A DNA stretch of 54,975 nt, from positions 1 through 54,975 of the forward strand of contig JAOMDR010000007.1 of the NCBI GenBank assembly GCA_028345575.1, given 5' to 3'. This document shows, one piece after another, positions 43,319-54,885 of the stretch (positions are counted from its first letter, which is position 1; the number at the start of each line of letters is the position of its first letter). This DNA comes from Candidatus Nitrosopelagicus sp. (GTDB taxonomy: Archaea; Thermoproteota; Nitrososphaeria; Nitrososphaerales; Nitrosopumilaceae). The position numbers were made by a program, and so were the translations under genes. The notes under the pieces are model-generated. The model made no database searches and was not told the origin of the DNA. It worked only from the letters and a program-made list of their open reading frames with translations.

Positions 43319-43900
43319 TTAACCTAATGCTCTAGAATGTTTTTGTGTGTGTGGTCGTTCTCCGGAAAATTTACGTCGCATATGTCCAGATGGTCGCCCG
43401 TATAATAATTCCAAGAACCAACTCTCATGTTCAATTTCTTCCATGAGTATATCCTTTGCAATATCATATGTAGCAGGATCTTTATCATATGTCATTTTAC
43501 ATACGATATTCCAATTAACAATTGCACCCTGTTCAGCTTTTAGACACTTTTCCAAAATTGCTTTTATGTCTGTAGGATTTTTTGGTAATTGTAAGAATTC
43601 ACATCCAGACATTTTGGTAAATGCCTGTGCATCATTTGGCAGACTACCTCCCAATTGAAATATTCTCTCAATACAAGACTCAAAGTGACTTAGATCTTCA
43701 AGACGTGCATCTTCAATAATTCCTTTAATTCCTTCACCTTCCATTCCAGTACAATGCATTCTTAGATTTGTAAAGTAATAGTATGCAGTGAATTCAACAG
43801 ATGCATTTGTTATTAGCTGTTTCACTAGTTTGTCAACATTCAATCCATTTTTTTTCAGAACTTCAACACCAACAACTTTTGGTTTTTTTGATGTCGCCAT
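43319..43900 (-). CDS. Dps-like ferritin-family protein
   Basis: A 193-residue four-helix bundle. Candidate di-iron ligands: E36 (in ASVEFTAYYY), E69 and H72 (in RLEDLSHFE), E128-region AEQGAIVNW, and EEIEHESW near 162-169. The pattern fits archaeal DPSL/ferritin-like proteins that store iron or detoxify peroxide. A basic tail (RPSGHMRRKFSGERPHTQKHSRA) may bind DNA. Confidence 0.85.
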   Translation of the reverse strand: MATSKKPKVVGVEVLKKNGLNVDKLVKQLITNASVEFTAYYYFTNLRMHCTGMEGEGIKGIIEDARLEDLSHFESCIERIFQLGGSLPNDAQAFTKMSGCEFLQLPKNPTDIKAILEKCLKAEQGAIVNWNIVCKMTYDKDPATYDIAKDILMEEIEHESWFLELLYGRPSGHMRRKFSGERPHTQKHSRALG

Positions 43901-44009
43901 AATCTAATTATTTTCATAGACAAATAAAGAGTTTCTCTACTTAGACTAACGATATAGAATGATTTCATGAATAAAGACATACAATTAACCATAAGATTAG
44001 TTGTGAAGT

Positions 44010-44020
44010 CATATTAACAT
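44010..44020 (+). promoter_or_regulatory. TATA element of the canonical tfb gene
   Basis: CATATTAACAT centred about 26 bp upstream of the TTG at 44040, supporting TTG as a leaderless start codon. Confidence 0.5.
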
Positions 44021-44039
44021 CAAAATGACATTAGAATAG

Positions 44040-44942
44040 TTGAAATCATCTAACGAACAAAGATGTCCTTCTTGTAACAAAACCACACTGATAACTGATG
44101 ATAATTCAGGTGAAATTGTTTGTAAAACATGTGGGATTGTTTTATCAGAAGGAAGCGAGGCAAGTGGACCAGAATGGAGATCATTTGCAAATGACGGTGT
44201 TGATAAAAGTAGAACAGGAACTGGCACATCAATAACGATGCATGATATGGGTTTATCCACAGTTATTGGTGCAGTCAATAAGGATGCAACAGGAAAACCA
44301 CTTTCATCAGCAATGAAACAGTCATTTGATAGAATTAGAACATGGGACAGTAGATCACAAGCTCATACATCTATAGATAAAAATTTAAGACAAGCGCTAA
44401 GTGAGATGGATAAGTTAAAGGATAAATTATCATTAACGGATGCTGTAATTGAGAAAGCAGCATACATTTACCGAAAAGCAATTGATAAAAAATTAGTTAA
44501 AGGACGTTCAATACAAGGATTAGTTGCAGCATGTGTTTATGCTGCATGTAGAGATACAGAAACACCTAGAACTTTGGATAACGTCGCAGATGGGATAAAT
44601 ATTAGAAGAAAAGATGTAGCACGATGTTATAGATTGGTCTTTAGAGAATTAGATTTGAAAGTTCCAGTTGCAGATCCAATTAATGGAATTCCAAGAATTG
44701 CAAGTGTTGCAGGATTAGGAGAAAAAACAAAACGAAAAGCGGTCGAGATTCTTAGAAAAGCAAAAAAAATAGGAGTTGTAGCAGGAAAAGATCCTACAGG
44801 ATTAGCTGCTGCTGCATTATATCTTGCATGTATTACAGAAGGCGGAAATAAAACTCAAAAAGAAATTTCAGAAGCTTCAGGCGTTACAGAAGTAACAATT
44901 CGTAACAGATGTGCAGGTCTTAAAGTATTTTTAGAAAATTAG
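44040..44942 (+). CDS. tfb: transcription initiation factor TFB (canonical)
   Basis: 300 residues. Complete zinc ribbon (CPSC at 9-12 and CKTC at 28-31), B-reader/linker (TSITMHDMGLSTVI) and two cyclin repeats. It recruits RNA polymerase to TBP-bound promoters. The start is an unusual TTG: a TAG stop directly precedes it in frame, and a TATA element is placed 26 bp upstream, so it is probably leaderless. Confidence 0.97.
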   Translation: MKSSNEQRCPSCNKTTLITDDNSGEIVCKTCGIVLSEGSEASGPEWRSFANDGVDKSRTGTGTSITMHDMGLSTVIGAVNKDATGKPLSSAMKQSFDRIRTWDSRSQAHTSIDKNLRQALSEMDKLKDKLSLTDAVIEKAAYIYRKAIDKKLVKGRSIQGLVAACVYAACRDTETPRTLDNVADGINIRRKDVARCYRLVFRELDLKVPVADPINGIPRIASVAGLGEKTKRKAVEILRKAKKIGVVAGKDPTGLAAAALYLACITEGGNKTQKEISEASGVTEVTIRNRCAGLKVFLEN

Positions 44943-44944
44943 AA

Positions 44945-45508
44945 TCAACCAAAGTCGTCTAAAGGATCTTTTTCACGTCTACGCATTATAGAGAATATTC
45001 CAAGAGTCATACCGAGCTGATACATAACATACAAAATTATTTGAAATGTACTAGGAACATAATCAGTGAATCTACCTAACATCGCAATAATAAATACAAT
45101 TACACTTATTGTAAAAATGAAATAACGTGAAATACTATTCAATTCTGCAAATCTAAATAATAGTATCAAAGTAATAGAAATGAATATTCCAGTTACAGCT
45201 ATAATTCCTGCATTAAGTCCGAGTACATCAATAAGTAAAAGAAATGCCGCTTCAGGAGTTTCAGGCATTACAAACTCAGTGAATTCAACTTTAGAGGGTT
45301 CTGCAAATTTTGAAATATTTCCAGCAGCATTAATTGAAAATAATATTAAAATAATTATTGATACGCCTTTTGCATATTTTTTTAATTTGGGAAACTTTCT
45401 TCTTATACCTCGAGCAAGAATTGCACCTTGTAAAAGACCAATTCCAAAGACAATAGCAAATGTATAGTAATAATATTCTTCAGCTAATTGTAATATTTCC
45501 AATTCCAT
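44945..45508 (-). CDS. integral membrane protein (187 aa)
   Basis: Five hydrophobic segments (about 15-33, 46-64, 87-115, 125-145, 152-175) with short loops and a charged tail (RRREKDPLDDFG). No transporter motif is recognised. It abuts tfb convergently. Function unknown. Confidence 0.68.
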   Translation of the reverse strand: MELEILQLAEEYYYYTFAIVFGIGLLQGAILARGIRRKFPKLKKYAKGVSIIILILFSINAAGNISKFAEPSKVEFTEFVMPETPEAAFLLLIDVLGLNAGIIAVTGIFISITLILLFRFAELNSISRYFIFTISVIVFIIAMLGRFTDYVPSTFQIILYVMYQLGMTLGIFSIMRRREKDPLDDFG

Positions 45509-45609
45509 ATTATTTCATTCATGACTATTTTAAAGTCTGGAGATTAGAATAAACAGACTAGGTACAACAAATTGAATAGACTTTTCAACCCATAAAATAA
45601 TCAATTATT

Positions 45610-45915
45610 ATGACTGAAGATTTCAAGATAGAAACACCATATCTACCAGGAGAAAAAGGATGTAGAATTACATGGTTATTTACAGATGATGAAGAAAAAA
45701 CTCTTTACTTGAGACACGAAGATTTGATGGAAATGATTGAGATTTTAGAACACGGTACAACTGCAAAAATTGAGATGGAAGATGGTGCAAGTTCAATATT
45801 AGTAAATTCTGATTCCACAGATTTCTTTCTTGCAGGTCAAAAATCACAAAAGATTGAAACTCTTGCCTTAAAAATTGCATTAAGAGATTTTATGAAAAAT
45901 AATCCTAATGCATAA
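45610..45915 (+). CDS. uncharacterised small protein (101 aa)
   Basis: Starts MTEDFKIETPYLPGEKGCRI; beta-rich N-terminal half and an amphipathic helical C-terminal half (KIETLALKIALRDFMKN). No cysteine pair or membrane span. Its end overlaps a possible small frame on the other strand (45905). No family recognised. Confidence 0.62.
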   Translation: MTEDFKIETPYLPGEKGCRITWLFTDDEEKTLYLRHEDLMEMIEILEHGTTAKIEMEDGASSILVNSDSTDFFLAGQKSQKIETLALKIALRDFMKNNPNA

Positions 45916-46009
45916 GATCAAGATAAAATCTAAATTCAAAATTACAATCATTTGAATAATAATTGTAACCAGATAACATGATATGACCACATAAGTTACA
46001 TCTAATCAA
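45905..46009 (-). CDS. possible 34-residue zinc-knuckle frame, perhaps the 3' part of a frameshifted gene
   Basis: A frame from TTG at 46009 reads LIRCNLCGHIMLSGYNYY and ends FYLDLMH. The CNLCGH motif is protein-like. It is in the +1 frame relative to the ATG frame at 46002-46088 on the same strand, which it overlaps. Together they could be one gene of about 60 codons broken by a one-base shift, or a translational frameshift. Confidence 0.3.
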   Translation of the reverse strand: MIRCNLCGHIMLSGYNYYSNDCNFEFRFYLDLMH

Positions 46010-46088
46010 TTTGATTTCCTAAACTCCATTTCAAAGCTTGTATTACTTCTATGTCGTTTGTCTTTTCAAGTAATTTTTTAATTTTCAT
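46002..46088 (-). CDS. possible 28-residue helical micro-protein
   Basis: ATG at 46088, stop at 46002. The peptide is a plausible amphipathic helix (MKIKKLLEKTNDIEVIQALK). CTTTATTAATC on the minus strand lies about 26 bp upstream, giving normal promoter spacing. See the overlapping frame at 45905-46009. Confidence 0.35.
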   Translation of the reverse strand: MKIKKLLEKTNDIEVIQALKWSLGNQID

Positions 46089-46128
46089 AACTTATTATAC
46101 ACTCATAGATTAATAAAGTATATTTTTT

Positions 46129-46205
46129 TTAGGTTTTCCTAACTTTTTTTATAATAATTAGTTAGTTTTACCTAATTTATTGTAAATATTATTAGTCATA
46201 GCTAA
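46129..46205. repeat. three phased TTAG-N6-CTAA inverted repeats upstream of the cold-shock gene
   Basis: Three 14-bp copies of the form TTAG-N6-CTAA: 46129-46142 (TTAGGTTTTCCTAA), 46162-46175 (TTAGTTTTACCTAA) and 46192-46205 (TTAGTCATAGCTAA). They begin 33 and 30 bp apart, about three helical turns each, and the last lies just upstream of the cspA TATA box. This looks like a multi-site operator. Confidence 0.6.
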
Positions 46206-46218
46206 TCTAAAAAATCAG

Positions 46219-46228
46219 ACATAAATAG
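46219..46228 (+). promoter_or_regulatory. TATA element of the cold-shock gene
   Basis: GACATAAATA centred about 28 bp upstream of the ATG at 46252. Confidence 0.45.
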
Positions 46229-46251
46229 ACATCAGATTATAACAGGTCAAG

Positions 46252-46446
46252 ATGGAAACAGGAACCGTAAAATGGTTTAACCAAACTAAAGGCTTTGGTT
46301 TTATCGAACGCGAAAATGAAGACAAAGACTTGTTTGTCCACAAGACAGAAGTTAATGGTCAGATTAGAGACGGCGATAAAGTTGAGTTTGAAATTGGTGA
46401 ATCCGAAAAAGGCCCAGCCGCAACAAAAGTGAAAAAAGTAGACTAA
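46252..46446 (+). CDS. cspA: cold-shock domain protein (CspA-like)
   Basis: 64 residues, a single cold-shock domain: TGTVKWFNQTKGFGFIE (RNP1 is KGFGFIE), DLFVHKTEV (RNP2) and GDKVEFEI, ending in a basic TKVKKVD. It binds single-stranded nucleic acid as an RNA chaperone. CSPs are common in bacteria and patchy in archaea. Upstream lie three operator-like repeats; a T-tract follows the gene. Confidence 0.95.
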   Translation: METGTVKWFNQTKGFGFIERENEDKDLFVHKTEVNGQIRDGDKVEFEIGESEKGPAATKVKKVD

Positions 46447-46501
46447 GACTAGTAATTTTAAATTAATTTTCTTAACAATCTATTATCGAGTAACTACTAT
46501 C

Positions 46502-46510
46502 TTTTTTTTT
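46502..46510 (+). terminator. T-tract terminator after the cold-shock gene
   Basis: A run of nine T about 55 nt past the stop codon, then further AT-rich sequence with a weak inverted repeat (ATTTTAATTTT / AAAATAAAAT). Fits archaeal T-rich termination. Confidence 0.45.
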
Positions 46511-46571
46511 ATTTTAATTTTAAAATAAAATGTATCTTGTGTAAATTTATTAAAAATTGAATTTGATAATG

Positions 46572-46587
46572 CCTAGTTTACACTAGG
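46572..46587. repeat. short hairpin beyond the 23S rRNA 3' end
   Basis: CCTAGT-TTAC-ACTAGG, a 6-bp stem with 4-nt loop, 42 bp past the 23S helix on the minus strand. May aid termination or 3' processing of the rRNA transcript. Confidence 0.4.
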
Positions 46588-46607
46588 GGAATCAAAAAAT
46601 GAAACGC

Positions 46608-46621
46608 CATGCATGTGTCTT
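46608..46621 (-). repeat. 23S rRNA processing stem, 3' strand
   Basis: The 14-nt CATGCATGTGTCTT here is exactly complementary in the transcript to 49659-49672, so the regions flanking 23S can form a long duplex outside the terminal helix, as in archaeal pre-rRNA processing. Confidence 0.7.
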
Positions 46622-46628
46622 TCTATGT

Positions 46629-49651
<3,023 letters not shown>

Positions 49652-49658
49652 TTTACAC

Positions 49659-49672
49659 AAGACACATGCATG
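49659..49672 (-). repeat. 23S rRNA processing stem, 5' strand
   Basis: AAGACACATGCATG, the exact complement of 46608-46621, located just outside the 23S terminal helix in the spacer to 16S. Confidence 0.7.
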
Positions 49673-49714
49673 ACGATCATTGCCGAACTAGTGCGGTAGT
49701 CGGCTACATCCTTC

Positions 49715-49736
49715 TTACATCATTTTCATGATGTAA
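49715..49736. repeat. hairpin in the 16S-23S spacer
   Basis: Perfect 9-bp stem TTACATCAT / ATGATGTAA with a TTTC loop, in the roughly 130-bp spacer. The spacer contains no tRNA gene, unlike many euryarchaea. Confidence 0.65.
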
Positions 49737-49755
49737 TGCATCGATGGTGATGCAA

Positions 49756-49777
49756 AGATTATGTGCTTCCGTAATTC
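49756..49777 (-). repeat. 16S rRNA processing stem, 3' strand
   Basis: AGATTATGTGCTTCCGTAATTC (split here as AGATTATGTGC, TTCCG, TAATTC) pairs in the transcript with the leader at 51309-51332 over 22 bp, interrupted by two single-base bulges on the leader side. Confidence 0.72.
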
Positions 49778-49782
49778 TTTCT

Positions 49783-51255
<1,473 letters not shown>

Positions 51256-51477
51256 TATATTATTTTATTTTCAAAGTACATTTTTTGCACAACTAATTTC
51301 TTTTATTGGAATTAACGGAATGCACATAATCTTCACATCTCAGATTTGATCTTTTGATCAGATCCTCATTTTGTATGCGTAACTGGAGGCCTCTAAATCA
51401 CAAAATGGCATCTTGCCATACTTCATCAAAGGCGCCGCCAAAGCGTTACGTATGCGAAAATTTGAGTTGGTGAAGGC
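51256..51477 (-). ncRNA. rRNA operon 5' leader
   Basis: About 200 nt of transcribed leader without a gene. It contains the 16S processing strand (51309-51332), a hairpin TGATC-AAAA-GATCA near 51345-51361 and a hairpin ATGGCA-TCT-TGCCAT at 51405-51419. No box C/D signature was clear to me. Confidence 0.5.
51309..51332 (-). repeat. 16S rRNA processing stem, 5' leader strand
   Basis: The transcript here reads AGATTATGTGC, A, TTCCG, T, TAATTC; all but the bulged A and T pair with 49756-49777. It lies about 55 nt before the 16S 5' end. Confidence 0.72.
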
Positions 51478-51488
51478 ATTATAAACCA
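51478..51488 (-). promoter_or_regulatory. rRNA operon promoter (TATA element)
   Basis: On the minus strand GGTTTATAATG, a good TATA box; transcription would start about 26 nt downstream near 51457-51460, giving a 200-nt leader before 16S. Confidence 0.5.
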
Positions 51489-51527
51489 TTCAAAATGTAG
51501 GCATGAATGACCGTTTTTGGCGATCAG

Positions 51528-51537
51528 TAATATAATG
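51528..51537 (+). promoter_or_regulatory. TATA element of the GSA-aminomutase-like gene
   Basis: TAATATAATG centred about 28 bp before the ATG at 51561. Confidence 0.4.
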
Positions 51538-51560
51538 AAAGGAAAGAAAATAGGTAGGAT

Positions 51561-52874
51561 ATGACCAACATACAAGAAATTTACAAGAAAAAAACTAAGG
51601 AGTCATCCAAACTATTTGCAAAAGCAAAAAAAGTCCACATCAACGGTGTTCATCACAATATTAGATTTTTTGAGCCATATCCATTTATCACAAAATCTGC
51701 AGAGGGTAAATTTCTCAAAGATGTAGATTCTAACAAATATGTAGATTATTGGATGGGGCATTGGAGTTTGATTTTAGGACATGCTCAAAAACAAGTTCAG
51801 AAAAAAGCAGCAGCACAATTGAAAAAAGGATGGATGCATGGAACATCAAATGAAAATGCAATTTTACTTTCTGAAAGAATTTCCAAAGCAGTTCCAGTAG
51901 CAGAAAAAATTCGTTATGCGTCAACAGGTACAGAGGCTACAATGTATTCAGTTAGATTGGCTCGTGCAGTAACAGGTAAAAAAATTATTGCAAAAATTGA
52001 TGGAGGATGGCATGGATATACAACAGATTTACTCAAAACGGTAAACTGGCCATTTGATGTTTCTGAAAGTCAAGGATTGACAGATGAAGAACATATCGTA
52101 TCATTACCATTGAATAATTTGCAGGAATCATTAAGAATTTTAAAATCAGTGAAAAAGGATTTAGCTGGAGTTTTAGTTGAACCAGTTTTAGGAGGAGGGG
52201 GAGCAATCCCTGCAACTAAAGAATACTTACAAGGATTGCAAGAAATGGTAAAAGCAAATAATTCATTATTCATGCTAGATGAAATTGTTACAGGATTTAG
52301 ATTTAGATATGGATGCATCTATCCAACTATGAAACTTGACCCAGATATCGTGACACTTGGAAAAATTGTTGGTGGAGGATTTCCAATTGGAGTGATTTGT
52401 GGAAAAGATGAGATTATGGAACATGCAAACACTTCTGTAAATTCTAAAAAAAGTAGAACCTACATTGGAGGTGGTACATTTTCTGCAAATCCATTGTCAA
52501 TGACTGCAGGAGATACAACACTTCAGATTTTGAAAAATAAGAAAAACACACTTTACAAAAAATTAGATAGATTAGGAAATGAGACAACAAAAATGCTAAA
52601 AAAGATATTTTCTGAAGATGTGATAGTTACAGGAAAAGGCTCATTGTTCATGACACATTTTCCAAGAAATGGAATGAACGAAATTAACAATGCGGCAGAT
52701 GCAGCAAAATGTGATTCTACAAAATTATTCAACTATCATTTTGAGATGATATCTAAAAATGGCATATTCTTCTTACCAGGTAAACTTGGAGCATTTTCAG
52801 ATGCACATTCAATGACCGATGTGAAAGAGATGAAAATGGCTACTGAAAGTTTTGTGTCAAATTTCAAGAGATAG
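51561..52874 (+). CDS. class III PLP aminotransferase, glutamate-1-semialdehyde aminomutase family
   Basis: 437 residues. The fold I motifs are [72 protein letters not shown] and [13 protein letters not shown] with the PLP-binding Lys. It is close to HemL in length and order, but the YWMGHWS segment and the missing heme neighbours leave open a different amino-transfer substrate. Tetrapyrrole synthesis (5-aminolevulinate) is the default role. Sits just upstream of a nitroreductase gene on the same strand (34-bp gap). Confidence 0.8.
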   Translation: MTNIQEIYKKKTKESSKLFAKAKKVHINGVHHNIRFFEPYPFITKSAEGKFLKDVDSNKYVDYWMGHWSLILGHAQKQVQKKAAAQLKKGWMHGTSNENAILLSERISKAVPVAEKIRYASTGTEATMYSVRLARAVTGKKIIAKIDGGWHGYTTDLLKTVNWPFDVSESQGLTDEEHIVSLPLNNLQESLRILKSVKKDLAGVLVEPVLGGGGAIPATKEYLQGLQEMVKANNSLFMLDEIVTGFRFRYGCIYPTMKLDPDIVTLGKIVGGGFPIGVICGKDEIMEHANTSVNSKKSRTYIGGGTFSANPLSMTAGDTTLQILKNKKNTLYKKLDRLGNETTKMLKKIFSEDVIVTGKGSLFMTHFPRNGMNEINNAADAAKCDSTKLFNYHFEMISKNGIFFLPGKLGAFSDAHSMTDVKEMKMATESFVSNFKR

Positions 52875-52908
52875 GGAAATTTTTTATCTCAATGATTAAA
52901 GGAGTCTT

Positions 52909-53562
52909 ATGGATAAAAAAATAGATCCTAAACGCACCTGGCCTAAAGGATATGAGCCAAAGGAAGATCCAGGTGAAGATTTATCGATTAGGCTAGGATT
53001 AATGACAAATATTCTAAATAAAAAAACAGAGAAAAAGCTGAATACAGATATTTTCAAGGTTATGGCAACTCGAAGATCAACTAGAAAATTTTCCAAAAAT
53101 CCGGTAGAGAAATGGAAAATTGACAAAATTTTAGCGGCTGCAGATACTGCACCAACAGCAGGTAATTTTCAGGGATTTGAGATTTTTTACATCAGTGATA
53201 AAGATACGAAAGAAGAATTAGTCAAAGCAGCAAACAAACAAGCCTATGTGAATACCCCATTAGTGCTAGTATTTTGTATGAATCCAACTAGAGTGAAACT
53301 TGACTTTCCTGCAAAAGTAATTATGAAGTTTTCAATTCAAGATGCAACTCTTGCTGCGGCATACTCTCAATTAGCCGCATCTGCATTAGGATTAAGTAGT
53401 ATTTGGATAGGCATGTTTGATGAAGAAAGAGTGAAAGAAATCATAGGAACAGAACTCAGACCTACATCATTATTGTGTGTAGGATATCCAATTAAGAAAA
53501 GACCTGCAAAACAAAGAAGGCAATTAAAAGAATTAATCCACGTAGTTGAGAAAAAAGACTAG
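52909..53562 (+). CDS. nitroreductase-family flavoprotein
   Basis: 217 residues. After a 50-residue N-terminal extension (KRTWPKGYEPKEDPGEDLS) comes the nitroreductase core: VMATRRSTRKFSKNPVEKWKI (FMN-binding arginines), AADTAPTAGNFQGFEIF, DATLAAAYSQLAASALGLSSIWIG, VGYPIKKRP. Likely uses FMN and NAD(P)H. Probably in an operon with the aminotransferase. Convergent overlap of 4 bp with the next gene. Confidence 0.9.
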   Translation: MDKKIDPKRTWPKGYEPKEDPGEDLSIRLGLMTNILNKKTEKKLNTDIFKVMATRRSTRKFSKNPVEKWKIDKILAAADTAPTAGNFQGFEIFYISDKDTKEELVKAANKQAYVNTPLVLVFCMNPTRVKLDFPAKVIMKFSIQDATLAAAYSQLAASALGLSSIWIGMFDEERVKEIIGTELRPTSLLCVGYPIKKRPAKQRRQLKELIHVVEKKD

Positions 53563-53960
53563 TCGTCAGCAAGCGTCTTTGTAAATCCAGATGAATCATC
53601 TGAGAAAATTTTAACAACATTTTCAGCTAATTTTTCAATATCAAGACCAGGTTCAGCAGATATCAAAAGTATGTTTGTAGTAACTGGGAATGGGAAACTG
53701 ATTAAAATTACTTTGTCACGTCTTGATGCAATGTAGTTTAGCGCACCAAGTGAATATTTTAGTTCATCAGTTCTTAATGATACGGTTAGTGCAAATTTAT
53801 AAAAGTCATTTAACTTTGTTTCATCTCCTTCATACGGAGTAACACCATCAGTGAAACCTCCAGCAATTTTTTCACCAGCATGATTAATGATTGCTGCAAA
53901 TCTAACACCATCATGATGTTGAATTTCTTTACATCTTGGATCATAGACTGAATCTTCCAT
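53559..53960 (-). CDS. uncharacterised protein, possible roadblock-like fold (133 aa)
   Basis: A compact alpha-beta protein: DPRCKEIQHHDGVRFAAIINHAGEKIAGG near the N-terminus, two long helices, YIASRRDKVILISFPF and a final helix (IEKLAENVVKIFS). The layout resembles roadblock/LC7 or profilin-like sensor domains that are expanded in Nitrosopumilus genomes (family name not certain to me). The ATG at 53960 shares a TATA element with the frame at 54006. Confidence 0.6.
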   Translation of the reverse strand: MEDSVYDPRCKEIQHHDGVRFAAIINHAGEKIAGGFTDGVTPYEGDETKLNDFYKFALTVSLRTDELKYSLGALNYIASRRDKVILISFPFPVTTNILLISAEPGLDIEKLAENVVKIFSDDSSGFTKTLADD

Positions 53961-53980
53961 AACGTATCTAGAAACTTTGA

Positions 53981-53992
53981 GTATAATAATTA
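53981..53992. promoter_or_regulatory. shared TATA element between the 53559 gene and the 54006 transcript
   Basis: GTATAATAATTA is centred about 25 bp from the ATG at 53960 (minus) and 21 bp from the ATG at 54006 (plus). Confidence 0.45.
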
Positions 53993-54005
53993 TAGTGAGG
54001 ACAGA

Positions 54006-54071
54006 ATGGCATCTGCCGTTTACGCAGGAGTTAACGCGTATTGGATTTTAAGCAGAGTTGCCCCCCACTGA
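54006..54071 (+). ncRNA. possible structured small RNA, or a 21-residue peptide (alternatives)
   Basis: This stretch is richer in G and C than its surroundings. It can be read as a 21-codon frame (MASAVYAGVNAYWILSRVAPH). It can also fold: GGCA and CTGC (54008-54016) pair with GCAG and TGCC (54052-54062), and CGTT/AACG (54017-54036) form an inner stem. A TATA element precedes it. Either option, or both, is possible. Confidence 0.35.
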
Positions 54072-54107
54072 ATTGATTTGATCGTTTCTCTAATAAAAAG
54101 TAAAGTA

Positions 54108-54224
54108 TTACTGAACAGCGATTAATTTTTCTTTTTTGGCTTTAGCTTCTCTTCTCATTTTTGCAATTACATTTGCAAGCATTTGTTGTTGGATTGCTTC
54201 TAAATCTTCACAAACGCTACTCAT
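54108..54224 (-). CDS. 38-residue helical protein coupled to the upstream gene
   Basis: ATG at 54224 overlaps the upstream gene's end by 8 bp; stop at 54108. Sequence MSSVCEDLEAIQQQMLANVI continues as a basic helix (AKMRREAKAKKEKL). It could be a partner of the acidic 123-residue protein. Function unknown. Confidence 0.55.
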   Translation of the reverse strand: MSSVCEDLEAIQQQMLANVIAKMRREAKAKKEKLIAVQ

Positions 54225-54588
54225 CTTCATCCTCATCCACGAATTGCCAATTTTTCATTAGTTGTTTTCTCAAGGTTTCAACTTGCTTTTCGTCTAGAGC
54301 TTTACCTGTGTTTTTGTCAACCGGCACCACATTCATACCTGCAAGTTTGTACTCTACGTCAAAAAGGGATAATTTTGATTTCTCCTGTAAAACAGGAACG
54401 CCATCTGCATCGATTGCTCGGTCCACATCAAATGGTTCTTCTTCATCCATATCACGATGCATGTAACTTGATGTTACCTCACCTTTTTTTGGAGTAAATT
54501 TTTTGGCTATTTCCTTTTCAATGTCTAAGGTAGTTTCATTTTCATGGTATAGTCGTCTTCCAGTCTCTTCTTCGATAAACTCAGGCAT
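54217..54588 (-). CDS. uncharacterised acidic protein (123 aa)
   Basis: MPEFIEEETGRRLYHENETT opens an acidic protein, with AIDADGVPVLQEKSKLSLFDVEYKLAGMNVVPVDKNTG in the middle and an acidic end (VDEDEDE). No membrane segment or cysteines. Co-transcribed with the basic 38-residue protein, so the pair may bind by charge. No family recognised. Confidence 0.6.
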   Translation of the reverse strand: MPEFIEEETGRRLYHENETTLDIEKEIAKKFTPKKGEVTSSYMHRDMDEEEPFDVDRAIDADGVPVLQEKSKLSLFDVEYKLAGMNVVPVDKNTGKALDEKQVETLRKQLMKNWQFVDEDEDE

Positions 54589-54612
54589 GAATGACGTCTA
54601 TCTTGTGTGTAT

Positions 54613-54837
54613 TTAATTTTTGGCGTCTCTGAAAAAGAACTTGAAAAGAGCCTCGCGTCGTCCTTTTTTACTCATATTTCTTGTTAAAACACGATATATT
54701 GTATATGATAATCCGATGGATACAACGATCGTATATCCAATACAAGATGGATCTTCATAACAAGGTGTTCCAATAATTTTATTCTTTATTGCAAACATTG
54801 ATGGAAGTAATATCGCATCCAGACTACAGGAATCCAT
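54613..54837 (-). CDS. small single-span membrane protein (74 aa)
   Basis: An N-terminal region with paired cysteines (SCSLD, PCYEDPSC) precedes one membrane segment (about 34-48, IGYTIVVSIGLSYTIY) and a strongly basic cytoplasmic tail (RNMSKKGRREALFKFFF). The external cysteines may form a disulfide. Function unknown. Confidence 0.55.
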   Translation of the reverse strand: MDSCSLDAILLPSMFAIKNKIIGTPCYEDPSCIGYTIVVSIGLSYTIYRVLTRNMSKKGRREALFKFFFRDAKN

Positions 54838-54885
54838 GCTCTGTATTGGTTTTATGATTAAAAAATCTGGCGCTAATTTTTAGAA

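Noticed and set aside
46447-46628. A 5S rRNA gene downstream of 23S
   Set aside because: The space holds only a T-tract, AT-rich sequence and a short hairpin; 5S is probably elsewhere in the genome.
49652-49782. A tRNA in the 16S-23S spacer
   Set aside because: No cloverleaf or T-loop sequence is present; the spacer holds only processing stems and a 9-bp hairpin.
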